Below, in pieces: positions 15,193 through 23,038 of a stretch of DNA of 51,747 bases. A program made the position numbers and the translations under genes. Source of the DNA: Butyrivibrio sp. (GTDB lineage: Bacteria > Bacillota > Clostridia > Lachnospirales > Lachnospiraceae); NCBI GenBank assembly GCA_014799955.1, contig JAAVHB010000092.1, forward strand, positions 1 to 51,747, written 5' to 3'. Numbering within the stretch: the stretch's first letter is position 1; the number at the start of each line of letters is the position of its first letter. The notes beneath the pieces are model-generated. The model was not told where the DNA came from. It ran no database searches and worked only from the letters and a program-made list of their open reading frames with translations.

Positions 15193-15900
15193 ATGGAATT
15201 AAATATCGACAGAGTTTCCAAGCAGTACCGTAACAAAATAGCGGTTGACAGGATGAGCCTGAAGCTGGGGAAGGGGATATACGGGCTTTTGGGAGCGAAC
15301 GGAGCGGGAAAAACAACCCTTATGAGGATGATTTGCGGAATATTGCAGCCGACGGGCGGCAGCATATCCTTTGACGGGATTGACGTATCGGCGGAGGAAT
15401 ACAGAAGCAGACTCGGGTATCTGCCGCAGGATTTCGGCTATTATCCGGAATTCAGCGGAAGGGATTTTCTCATGTATATGGCGGCGTTAAAGGGACTCAA
15501 AAAGCCGTACGCGAAGGAGCGGACAGGCGAGTTGATTAAGTTTGTGGCGCTTGAGGCGGCAGCGGACAAAAAGGTCAAAACCTACTCGGGCGGAATGAAG
15601 CAGCGTCTGGGAATCGCACAGGCGCTTCTCAACCACCCGAAGCTTCTGATTCTGGATGAGCCGACGGCGGGACTGGACCCCAAGGAGCGGGTGCGTTTCC
15701 GCGATTTGATTGCGGATTACGGAAAGGACGCCGTTGTGCTGCTGTCAACGCACATTGTATCCGATATCGAGCATATTGCCGACAGCATTCTCATGATGAA
15801 GGACGGGCAGCTTATTTACAACGGCGCGTGGAGCGGCGAAAAAGGCGATTTGGAGGAATTTTACATGAAGCAATTTGAGGAGGGGACGGCAGATGAATAA
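15193..15900 (+). CDS. ABC transporter ATP-binding protein
   Basis: This 235-residue ATPase drives an ABC-2-type exporter. Walker A is GANGAGKTT (about residues 34-42), the Q-loop is GYLPQDFGYYPEFSG (about 76-90), the signature is YSGGMKQRLG (about 135-144), Walker B is LLILDEPTAGLDP (about 154-166), and the H-loop is LLSTHIV (about 185-191). All catalytic elements are intact. AAGGAGG precedes the ATG. The stop overlaps the start of the permease gene by eight bases. Confidence 0.94.
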   Translation: MELNIDRVSKQYRNKIAVDRMSLKLGKGIYGLLGANGAGKTTLMRMICGILQPTGGSISFDGIDVSAEEYRSRLGYLPQDFGYYPEFSGRDFLMYMAALKGLKKPYAKERTGELIKFVALEAAADKKVKTYSGGMKQRLGIAQALLNHPKLLILDEPTAGLDPKERVRFRDLIADYGKDAVVLLSTHIVSDIEHIADSILMMKDGQLIYNGAWSGEKGDLEEFYMKQFEEGTADE

Positions 15901-17053
15901 TCTGGGAATACTTATAAAATACGAATGGAAGAAGCTCTGGCAGAAAAAAATGGTGAAAATTGCGGTGACTGCCGCGATTTTGCTTCAGGTTTTTGCCTGT
16001 CTGTCGTTTTTAATGATGTCGGAGGCGGAATATTCTACGGATAAAGACGGCAATGTGCTGCAGGAAAGCTCAATGAGCGGGTATGAGAAGCAAATGACCG
16101 AAAAAAGAAACGCGCAGGCGCTCGACGGAAGGGTAATAGACGATACGCTCATAAGCGAGGCGCTGCATCCATCCAATCCGGAAAACGGAAGAAAGGAGTA
16201 TGAAGAAATCATTTTACTTTTACACAGTGTGCTGGAGGATAAAACAATGAACGCGGACAGCGATTTGTTTTACCGGACATGGAGAAGCAATATTGTTCTG
16301 AAGGCCTCCTTGGATCAAAGTCTTAACAGCAAGGAGAATGCGTATTGGGAAAAAAGAGTCGATAAGGTGGAAACGCCGTTTACTTACAAATACAGCTTTT
16401 TGTGGCAGGATATGCTTAATATCGGAATGACCGTAGGAACCATAGTTATGATGCTTATTGCGAGTTGCCTGTCGGGAGTGTTTGCCGATGAGAGCAAGAG
16501 AGGTACGGACCAGCTTGTTTTGTGCACGAAAAACGGAAAGGCCCCGATATACGCCGCCAAAATTATAACGGGCACGCTGTTCGGAATTGGCTGCGTACTG
16601 CTGCTGTATGGAATAACCTTCGCAATCAGAGGAGGATTCTTGGGATTTGAGGGCTTTGACGCAGGCTTACAGCAGCTTAGCCCGAATATACCCTATGCGA
16701 TAAGCGTCGGGAAGGCGTTTCTGATTATGTTCGGAATTGCGCTCATTGTGTCGGTACTGCACAGTGTATTTTCAATGGTTCTGTCGGAATATATTAACAA
16801 CGCCGTCGCGGTGCTGCTTATCATGGTGGCAATTATGATACTTGCAATGGCAGTGAGCGTACCGGATCAGCTGCGCTTACTGTCACAGCTTCACAGCTAT
16901 CTGCCGATAAATTCAAACGCAGGCTGGAATTTCGCGGATTTCAGGACGGTTCCGGTATTCGGTGCGCGTCTGAATTACTTTCAGTTTACGGCAATCCTTT
17001 ACGCGCTTCTGTCGGCGGGGATTGTTTTTGTGGGAAAAAGAAGGTACCGTTAA
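15893..17053 (+). CDS. ABC transporter permease (ABC-2 type)
   Basis: This 386-residue membrane protein is the permease partner of the preceding ATPase. A first transmembrane helix lies at about residues 18-40, followed by a large extracellular segment (about 40-165), then about five more helices to the C-terminus. This pattern matches ABC-2 exporters such as those for lantibiotic immunity or unknown hydrophobic substrates. The ATG at 15893 was chosen because the upstream in-frame codons lie inside the ATPase gene and GAGGGGACGG is well placed before it. It is the last gene of the sigma factor operon; the substrate is unknown. Confidence 0.85.
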   Translation: MNNLGILIKYEWKKLWQKKMVKIAVTAAILLQVFACLSFLMMSEAEYSTDKDGNVLQESSMSGYEKQMTEKRNAQALDGRVIDDTLISEALHPSNPENGRKEYEEIILLLHSVLEDKTMNADSDLFYRTWRSNIVLKASLDQSLNSKENAYWEKRVDKVETPFTYKYSFLWQDMLNIGMTVGTIVMMLIASCLSGVFADESKRGTDQLVLCTKNGKAPIYAAKIITGTLFGIGCVLLLYGITFAIRGGFLGFEGFDAGLQQLSPNIPYAISVGKAFLIMFGIALIVSVLHSVFSMVLSEYINNAVAVLLIMVAIMILAMAVSVPDQLRLLSQLHSYLPINSNAGWNFADFRTVPVFGARLNYFQFTAILYALLSAGIVFVGKRRYR

Positions 17054-17081
17054 AGAAAGAAGGGGATTCTTTTAAAAACTG

Positions 17082-17112
17082 TTGACTCTGACGCTGCGTC
17101 ATGGTTTATGCT
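17082..17112 (+). promoter_or_regulatory. MerR-type promoter with 19-base spacer and dyad
   Basis: TTGACT (17082-17087), a 19-base spacer and TATGCT (17107-17112) form the elongated promoter typical of MerR activation. The dyad TGACG-CTG-CGTCA (17089-17101) lies inside the spacer. It precedes the MerR/TipAS gene, so autoactivation is likely. Confidence 0.75.
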
Positions 17113-17136
17113 ATACTTGCATGGGAGGGCAGCATA

Positions 17137-17865
17137 ATGAGAACAGTAAATGAAGTAAGCAAATTAACAGGTGTAAGTGTGCGCACACTGCATCACTATG
17201 ACGCAATCGGACTGCTGAAACCGACGGTGTTTACCGACGCAGGATACCGGCTGTATGACGATACGGCGCTAGAACGATTGCAGCAGATTTTATTGTTCAG
17301 AGAGTTGGAGTTCCCCTTAAAGGAAATCAAGGTTATTCTGGAAAGTCCGGATTTTGACCGCAACAAGGCGCTGGAACAGCAAATCACCTTATTGACGCTC
17401 AAAAAAGAACATCTGGAAAACCTGCTCGGTCTCGCCCGTGAAATAAAAGAGATTGGAGTCAACAGAATGGATTTCACAGCATTTGATACAAGCAAAATTG
17501 ACGATTATGCCGCCGAAGCTAAAGCGGCATACGGACAAACGCCGGAGTATGCGGAGTTTGCGGAAAAATCAAAGGGTCGGACAAAAGAAGAAACGCAAAG
17601 GCTGAATATGCAGATGATGGCGATATTCACCGAATTCGGGACGATGAATGAATTACCGCCGAATTCTGAAAAAGTGCAGACGCAGGTAAAAAAATTACAG
17701 AATTTTATATCCGAGCATTTTTACAACTGCTCCGACGAAGTTCTGTACAGCTTAGGCTCAATGTATTCCGGAGACGGCAGGTTTACGGAAAACATCAATA
17801 AAGCAGGAGGGGAGGGTACTGCGCAGTTTGTGTCTGAAGCAATCAGGCAATACTGTAATAAATAG
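17137..17865 (+). CDS. MerR family regulator with TipAS antibiotic-recognition domain
   Basis: This 242-residue protein has an N-terminal winged helix of the MerR family (residues 1-70: RTVNEVSKLTGVSVRTLHHYDAIGLLKP), a dimerisation coiled coil (about 75-118) and a C-terminal TipAS domain (about 140-240), known from TipAL and Mta-type regulators to bind antibiotics or hydrophobic compounds. It activates promoters with long spacers, and its own promoter has exactly this structure. ATG at 17137 follows gggagg. Its 3' end overlaps a truncated Fic gene. No efflux pump gene follows, though such genes often do. Confidence 0.9.
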   Translation: MRTVNEVSKLTGVSVRTLHHYDAIGLLKPTVFTDAGYRLYDDTALERLQQILLFRELEFPLKEIKVILESPDFDRNKALEQQITLLTLKKEHLENLLGLAREIKEIGVNRMDFTAFDTSKIDDYAAEAKAAYGQTPEYAEFAEKSKGRTKEETQRLNMQMMAIFTEFGTMNELPPNSEKVQTQVKKLQNFISEHFYNCSDEVLYSLGSMYSGDGRFTENINKAGGEGTAQFVSEAIRQYCNK

Positions 17866-18373
17866 CGGAATTCTTGATAAGCTTGAAGCAGGTAAATTTG
17901 AATCATTAAAAGCGATTCATAAATATCTGTTTGGCGATATTTATTTTTTTGCCGGAGAGATACGAACCGTAAACATTTCAAAAGGAAATTTCCGTTTTGC
18001 GCCGCTGATGTATCTGGAAGCGTCGCTTGCGAACATTGATAAAATGCCGCAGTCTGATTTTGATGAAATAATTGAAAAGTATGTGGAAATGAATATAGTC
18101 CACCCATTCCGTGAGGGCAACGGCAGAAGCACCCGCATCTGGCTCGACTGTATTCTGAGAAAAGAAATCGGTATGGTAGTCGATTGGAGTAAGGTCGATA
18201 AAGATGATTACCTGCTGGCAATGGAGCGCAGCCCTATTAAGGATATTGAAATCAAACATATTCTTAAAAACGCCCTGACCGATAAAACGGGTGACCGCGA
18301 GGTTTATATGAAGGGCATAGACCACAGCTATTACTATGAAGGATATAGCATATTCAAGGCGGAAGAGCTTTAA
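17828..18373 (+). pseudogene. 5'-truncated Fic family protein (AMPylase)
   Basis: From about base 17860 the frame matches Fic proteins that transfer AMP or other nucleotide groups to target proteins. The active site HPFREGNGRSTR (near base 18103) is intact, and so is the rest of the C-terminus. The roughly 30 N-terminal residues of the family are missing: the homology starts exactly where the MerR/TipAS gene ends. The only in-frame upstream start is a TTG inside the MerR gene, and the first ATG is deep in the Fic fold. I infer a deletion or insertion junction here. A shortened protein could still be made by coupling to the MerR gene. Confidence 0.75.
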
Positions 18374-18386
18374 GTTTTTGGAATAC

Positions 18387-18431
18387 AAACCCTCTCGGTG
18401 TGAAAATAACAATCACATCAGAGAGGGTTTT
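18387..18431 (+). terminator. Rho-independent terminator after Fic remnant
   Basis: AACCCTCTC (to 18396) pairs with GAGAGGGTT (18421-18429), with an inner stem GTGTGA/TCACAT, followed by TTTTA. The stem is symmetrical enough to work in both directions, since a minus-strand gene ends at 18473. Confidence 0.75.
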
Positions 18432-18472
18432 ATCAGATACACAATTAAGCACGTATCCGCCAATATGCTGTT

Positions 18473-19279
18473 TTACCTCATCGGTCCTTCAAGCCAAGCC
18501 TTGCCGGACAGCAAATCAACTCCTACATAATAACCTATCGTAATTATTTCGGTCTTTTTGAGTGTGATTTCCCAATAAACTTTGTCGCTGCTTGTCACGT
18601 CGCGTACTGCGATTTCCTCCCAGTCTGTCTCGCCGTATTCTTTTTCAATAAAAGCTTTTGCTTTTTCGATTGCCTGCTCCTTAGAGATAAAGCTGTTTTT
18701 CTTAGAAAGATTTACAGCTGCGTCAAAATGAAAATTGGCATGGCTGAAATCACCGTCCATATCGTATTTTGCACGCCCGAGTAATACAGAAAATTCGTCG
18801 TTTATTATCTGACGCACTTCAAACGTCGTGTTGCCTAAATCGTCGGTTTTGGTATTCCACTCAAATTTTTCAATATCGCCGTCATACCATTTTCCCAGAC
18901 GCTCCTTTGCGTCTTCAAACAATGTTTCGGTATCGGGATACGGTGTTATGCTTCCGGCAGTCAGATTTGCGTACTCTTTACTGTCTAAAGCTTTATTGTC
19001 GATGGAACGGATATTTTGCGTGTCGGTGTCAAAATAATAATACAGGTCTGTATCATCCTTATATATTATTCGGTCAGGATTGCGGCGTTTTGCTTCTTCG
19101 TCTGGTTCCACATAGTACATTTTCACTCCGTTCAATTCAAAAGTGCCTTTTGATAATACTTTATTCCGATAGGCGGAAGAATCCGACGCGCGAAGCCTCA
19201 GAACAATTCCGGCGGATATTCCCGCGAGCAGAACGACCGTGAACGCTGAGATTAAGATTTTCAATGTTTTTTTGCTCAT
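18473..19279 (-). CDS. Exported PepSY-like protein
   Basis: This 268-residue protein has one N-terminal transmembrane segment or signal anchor (about residues 5-27), so the rest lies outside the cell. The C-terminal third (KEQAIEKAKAFIEKEYGETDWEEIAVRDV... YWEITLKK... YYVGVDLLSGKAW) resembles a PepSY domain, a fold thought to restrain peptidases. The start at 19279 has AAGGAG ten bases upstream. It lies 18 bases behind a secreted CHAT-like protein gene, forming a pair that suggests a peptidase and its regulator. The PepSY call is by pattern only. Confidence 0.65.
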   Translation of the reverse strand: MSKKTLKILISAFTVVLLAGISAGIVLRLRASDSSAYRNKVLSKGTFELNGVKMYYVEPDEEAKRRNPDRIIYKDDTDLYYYFDTDTQNIRSIDNKALDSKEYANLTAGSITPYPDTETLFEDAKERLGKWYDGDIEKFEWNTKTDDLGNTTFEVRQIINDEFSVLLGRAKYDMDGDFSHANFHFDAAVNLSKKNSFISKEQAIEKAKAFIEKEYGETDWEEIAVRDVTSSDKVYWEITLKKTEIITIGYYVGVDLLSGKAWLEGPMR

Positions 19280-19297
19280 ACTATACACACTCCTTAT

Positions 19298-19960
19298 TTA
19301 TACTATAACTAAGCCAAGGTTTCCGAATTTTGAAACAGCGTTAATTATTTCTATGTACCTGTCATCATCAAAATCTTCAAAATAGTCTATTGTTTTATTA
19401 ATTGAGGTGTAAACACTATAGCCCTGAGCTAAATAATCGAAAAAGCTATCCTCGAATTCTGCAGCTAAATAATGATTCACATCAGTATTATACCCTATCA
19501 CAGTTTTATAGCCGTTGCTTACCAAGGTGCTGCAAAGATTCTTCCCCGTTCCCGTGTTATTCTGCGCGCTCCTGCATGCCCCGAGATAAGCTAACTTGCA
19601 GTCCATACTTTTCGGAACGTCTGAGGGTTTAAATAAAATTTCTTTGGTACCAACTATATCCACAAGAAGTACGCTTCCCTCGTTCTTTCCGTGACAGCAT
19701 ACGAAAAACGATTCGGCATTCTTAAAATACTCCTGCATACCGTATAATGCAGTCGGTCTTGCCGCTAACATTGCGCCGTGCCCTTTGTTCACAAAATTTC
19801 TGTAGTACATATTGACTGTCTGACTGTTTCCCGGGAAAAAATCCTCACTGTGAGCGAATATAAACACATTTCCAATCGTCGCGTCAACGCGCTCAGCGGG
19901 AAGTAAAAGTATAAACATGAGAATCAAAATCAATATTTTTCTGCCTCTGGATATTTTCAT
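19298..19960 (-). CDS. Secreted CHAT/caspase-like protein
   Basis: This 220-residue protein begins with a signal peptide (hydrophobic residues 8-20, likely cut near Ala 27). The mature part has the layout of a clan CD cysteine peptidase of the CHAT/caspase type: His 90 in FFVCCHG after a hydrophobic strand, and Cys 129 in LAYLGACRSA, followed by a helix (GKNLCSTLVSNG) and strand YKTVIGY. CHAT domains are usually intracellular, so a secreted short form is unusual. The gene has a strong promoter (TTGACA, TATAAT) and AAGGAGG, and is followed by a PepSY-like exported protein. Function unknown. Confidence 0.68.
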   Translation of the reverse strand: MKISRGRKILILILMFILLLPAERVDATIGNVFIFAHSEDFFPGNSQTVNMYYRNFVNKGHGAMLAARPTALYGMQEYFKNAESFFVCCHGKNEGSVLLVDIVGTKEILFKPSDVPKSMDCKLAYLGACRSAQNNTGTGKNLCSTLVSNGYKTVIGYNTDVNHYLAAEFEDSFFDYLAQGYSVYTSINKTIDYFEDFDDDRYIEIINAVSKFGNLGLVIV

Positions 19961-20006
19961 TGTTCTACCTCCTTGTCCTGATATTAAAATCTGGTTGTAT
20001 TATTAT

Positions 20007-20036
20007 ATTATATGCGATTGAATATAGATATGTCAA
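20007..20036 (-). promoter_or_regulatory. Strong promoter of CHAT-like/PepSY-like pair
   Basis: On the minus strand TTGACA (20036-20031), an 18-base spacer and TATAAT (20012-20007) lie about 47 bases before the ATG at 19960. Confidence 0.75.
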
Positions 20037-20192
20037 CAACACATTACAAAGTTATATTATAGTATACATTATCCCGCATTTGCGTTTTGGGACTAAACCA
20101 ATCAATCAGCTGAAGCCCACAGTAGCACAAACCTTGACGGAGCATATGCGCGGGGCTATAATTAAAAAAACTCGGGAGGAGGCTTTCATATT

Positions 20193-20357
20193 ATGCGAAA
20201 ACCCAAAATGCTTCTTTTTGATTACGGACAGACACTGGTTGATGAGGAGAAATTTGACGGTGTGAGGGAAACCGAGGCAGTAATGAAATACTGTACCGTG
20301 AATAAACATAACCTTACGGCATTGCGATTCCGGGGAGGGGATACTGACGGTTTATAA
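20193..20357 (+). pseudogene. Remnant of HAD family hydrolase
   Basis: A 54-codon frame behind gggaggagg starts like a HAD hydrolase: KMLLFDYGQTLVDE carries motif I with the nucleophilic Asp, and FDGVRETEAVMKY continues the family pattern. After about residue 43 homology is lost and the frame ends. Full proteins of this type have over 200 residues, so this is a truncated copy, probably cut by a deletion. The region 19961-20192 before it holds only the minus-strand promoter. Confidence 0.65.
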
Positions 20358-20542
20358 TTGGAGGGAGTTGGAAAAAATTCTCCGCGAATGCTGATGATTG
20401 CGGCAAAAGAGTTCCGTTTGCGTTATCTTCATACTATTTTCTGTATGAGGCTATTAATCTCGTCAATGCGCTTCATGTGTTTACGGGAAAATTCATTTTG
20501 AAAGTTACAGATTTTGAATATTTTTCGGGTTTGTGGCGATAA
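20348..20542 (+). pseudogene. Orphan gene fragment without start codon
   Basis: An open frame runs from the stop at 20345 to TAA 20540-20542. It has protein-like composition (GKRVPFALSSYYFLYEAI, VFTGKFILKVTDFEYF) but no ATG, GTG or TTG with an SD near its 5' end. It follows directly on the HAD remnant and may be the 3' end of another lost gene. The family was not recognised. The rest of the gap to 20609 shows nothing further. Confidence 0.4.
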
Positions 20543-20609
20543 TAATTTATTTCAAAATAATCGATACTTAATTTTGCGCACAGACTAAGAAAAATTGTGC
20601 GTATTTTTA

Positions 20610-20637
20610 TTGAAAATTTGATTTTTAATGCTATAAT
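20610..20637 (+). promoter_or_regulatory. Promoter of AbiE toxin-antitoxin operon
   Basis: TTGAAA (20610-20615), a 16-base spacer and TATAAT (20632-20637) precede the antitoxin start by 63 bases. Confidence 0.65.
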
Positions 20638-20700
20638 AAAATCCGTACACATCTGAATTCGTGGTGTGTGTGAATTTTATAAATGAAAGCAGGTGAATGA

Positions 20701-21306
20701 GTGGACATCCGAGAACAAGCCGAAGAAGTTATTATGAGCAAAGGTGGTATTGCAAAATCTGCTGATTTTGTTGCCGCCGGAATTAGAGCCGCCGATGTTG
20801 TAAATATGTGCAACGCAGGGTACCTTGAACGTGTGCGTCACGGTTATTATCAGCTTGCCGAAAAAAACATGGTTTCCGAGGAGCAGCTCCTTGCTGTACT
20901 CATTCCAAAAGGAATCATCTGCGTTGAATCCGCCCTTTTTCACTATGGATACAGTGATTTCGCTCCCCGTAAGTGGTCAATAGCCATACCTCGTTCTATG
21001 TCAAGAACAAAATTGGATGTAGATGCTCTTGCTCTGCAACCCTATTATGTGCAACCTGAGCTGTACGAATTGGGTAAAGTTACCGATAGCTTTAATGGCG
21101 TTACCCTTTCCGTATACGACCGGGAGCGAACAATCTGTGATTGTTTCAAATACCGTTCAAGGCTTGACAACGAGCTGTTTAACAAGGCGCTTAATGCCTA
21201 TGCAAATGATACAAAGAAAAATTTGCAAAGCCTTTCTGCATATGCCAAGAAGCTCAGAGTGTATAAAAAGGTTATGGAATTGATGGAGGTACTTCTGAAT
21301 GCCTGA
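20701..21306 (+). CDS. AbiEi family antitoxin (type IV toxin-antitoxin)
   Basis: This 201-residue protein is the antitoxin and repressor of an AbiE system. The N-terminal winged helix (residues 1-60: IMSKGGIAKSADFVAAGI, NMCNAGYLERVRHGYYQL) is the AbiEi DNA-binding domain; the C-terminal domain (about 75-200) includes VESALFHYGYSDFAPRKWSIAIPR and SVYDRERTICDCFKYRSRLD. The start is GTG with aggtga upstream. It overlaps the toxin gene by eight bases. Such pairs block phage growth in lactococci and stabilise mobile DNA. Confidence 0.9.
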   Translation: MDIREQAEEVIMSKGGIAKSADFVAAGIRAADVVNMCNAGYLERVRHGYYQLAEKNMVSEEQLLAVLIPKGIICVESALFHYGYSDFAPRKWSIAIPRSMSRTKLDVDALALQPYYVQPELYELGKVTDSFNGVTLSVYDRERTICDCFKYRSRLDNELFNKALNAYANDTKKNLQSLSAYAKKLRVYKKVMELMEVLLNA

Positions 21307-22204
21307 TATTGCTGCGTCCGTGCTTGCGCGCTTGAAAAATAAAGCAAAAGAAAGCGGGAGAAGCTATCAGCTTTGTCTGCAGCTCTTTTGCCAAGAAGAA
21401 TTTTTGCGCCGTTTGGAGAAGTCCAAATATGCAGAAAATCTCGTGTTGAAGGGCGGTTTGTTTATCTACTCCCTTACTGACTTCGATAGCCGAGTGACAG
21501 TTGATGTGGACTTTTTGCTTCGTCAAATGCCCAACACTCCCGAACAGTTAAGAACAATTCTCGAAGAGATCATAGCAGTTCAGACCGGTAACGACTTTGT
21601 GAATTTTGAAATTAAAGATGTTGCGCCTATTGCCGTTGCGAAAAAATATGCAGGTATCAGTGCCTCAGCAGTTGCTTGTATTAAGAATACCAAAACGCCA
21701 TTCAGCATTGATTTTGGCGTTGGTGATGTTATAGTGCCAAAGCAGGAGAAACGCAGTATCCCTACACAGCTTGATGGTTTTCATGCACCTACCGTAAATA
21801 CTTATTCTCTCGAAACTACCATTGCCGAAAAGATAGATGCAATCCTCAGTCTTATGGAATTTTCCAGCCGAATGAAGGATTATTATGATATTTACTATGT
21901 TGCTAACAAATTTGATTTTGATGGCAAGGTGCTGACTGAAGCACTAAGAAAAACCTTTGCCAATCGTGAACACAGTTTTACGCTTGAGCGGTTCGAGCAG
22001 GTTATGGACTTTGATAATGACGAGACGATGCAAAAGAAATGGAAGGCTTTTGTTCGGAAAATTGATTCTAAAACGGATGATTACAGTACTGTATTGAAAA
22101 CCATAAAAACATTTCTTGAAAATCCGCTTGCAGCCGCTATTGAAGGTAAAAACTATACAGAACAATGGTCTGCCGCTGAAAACCAATGGAAGAAGGGTGT
22201 GTAA
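21299..22204 (+). CDS. AbiEii/AbiGii family nucleotidyltransferase toxin
   Basis: This 301-residue protein is the toxin of the AbiE pair, a nucleotidyltransferase of the DNA polymerase-beta fold; related toxins block growth by modifying tRNA ends. Motif I/II are visible as VLKGGLFIYSLTDFDSRVTVDVDFLL (about residues 48-74, with the catalytic Asp pair), motif III as TTIAEKIDAIL (about 177-187), and motif IV as SRMKDYYDIYYV (about 194-205). Length is normal. It is translated by overlap with the antitoxin gene, and is intact. Confidence 0.9.
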   Translation: MPDIAASVLARLKNKAKESGRSYQLCLQLFCQEEFLRRLEKSKYAENLVLKGGLFIYSLTDFDSRVTVDVDFLLRQMPNTPEQLRTILEEIIAVQTGNDFVNFEIKDVAPIAVAKKYAGISASAVACIKNTKTPFSIDFGVGDVIVPKQEKRSIPTQLDGFHAPTVNTYSLETTIAEKIDAILSLMEFSSRMKDYYDIYYVANKFDFDGKVLTEALRKTFANREHSFTLERFEQVMDFDNDETMQKKWKAFVRKIDSKTDDYSTVLKTIKTFLENPLAAAIEGKNYTEQWSAAENQWKKGV

Positions 22205-22272
22205 TCAAATAGTTGTTCACGATTTCAGTAGTTCTGCTGCGGATATTGTTTATTCGGGCAACCCCATTCTAT

Positions 22273-22923
22273 TTATTTTACATAAATGAACATAAGAAGA
22301 AAATGCAGGATGCTTCCCGCCATCACGAAAAGATGAAAAATTTCGTGCGTTCCGAAGACGGGGTGGCGGCTGTTGAAGCCGGGCATCTTAAGAGCGTAAA
22401 CCACGCCGCCCGCAGTATATACGATTCCGCCGGATAAAAGCAGGACAAAGCCTGCCGTGCCTATCGAGTCAAGGATTGTGCCGAAGGCGTGTACGCAAAT
22501 CCAGCCCATGCCGATGTAGATTGCGGAGGAAAGCCACTTTGGACAGCGGATATAGAAAATGTTTAAAAGCGTCTGGAGAGCGGCGAGCGACCATATGACA
22601 ATCAGCGTGATTTTTCCGCTGTGTCCGCCGATGAGCGCCGTGCAGACGGGGGTGTAGGTGCCCGCGATAAGCACGGAAATCATTATGTGGTCGATTTTTT
22701 GCAGAAAGGTGTTTACGCGGGGCGATATGTCGAAGGTGTGGTAGGCGGTGCTGGCTGTGTAAAGTCCGATTATGCTTACGGCAAAAATAAAAAGGGACAC
22801 CACAACCTTGGGCGAGGAGGCGGACGCGGCGCGCAGCAGCATCGGAATTGCGGCGAGAGCTGCCAGTACCATACCTATGAAATGAGTGATTGCGCTTCCG
22901 GGTTCCTTGATTTTAGTCAGCAT
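22273..22923 (-). CDS. Hemolysin III family (PAQR-like) membrane protein
   Basis: This 216-residue protein belongs to the hemolysin III/YqfA family of seven-helix membrane proteins related to adiponectin receptors. Conserved features include the N-terminal KEPGSAITHFIGM with His, STAYHTFDISPRVNTFLQKIDH in the middle, and the C-terminal HPVFGTHEIFHLFVMAGSILHF whose histidines would bind zinc. Despite the name, haemolysis is not proven for most members; a hydrolase role in membrane lipid metabolism is suggested. The start at 22923 was chosen for the GGAGG eight bases upstream. It is divergent from fprA and convergent with the AbiE toxin gene. Confidence 0.88.
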   Translation of the reverse strand: MLTKIKEPGSAITHFIGMVLAALAAIPMLLRAASASSPKVVVSLFIFAVSIIGLYTASTAYHTFDISPRVNTFLQKIDHIMISVLIAGTYTPVCTALIGGHSGKITLIVIWSLAALQTLLNIFYIRCPKWLSSAIYIGMGWICVHAFGTILDSIGTAGFVLLLSGGIVYTAGGVVYALKMPGFNSRHPVFGTHEIFHLFVMAGSILHFLLMFIYVK

Positions 22924-23038
22924 TTTTTCTACCTCCGGCATTATTATGTCCGTAAAATAAAAATAATATGTAACGATACTATAGATTTTATAAAAGAGAT
23001 GTGCTAAAATATGCACAAATTATTTTGGGAGGCAGAAA

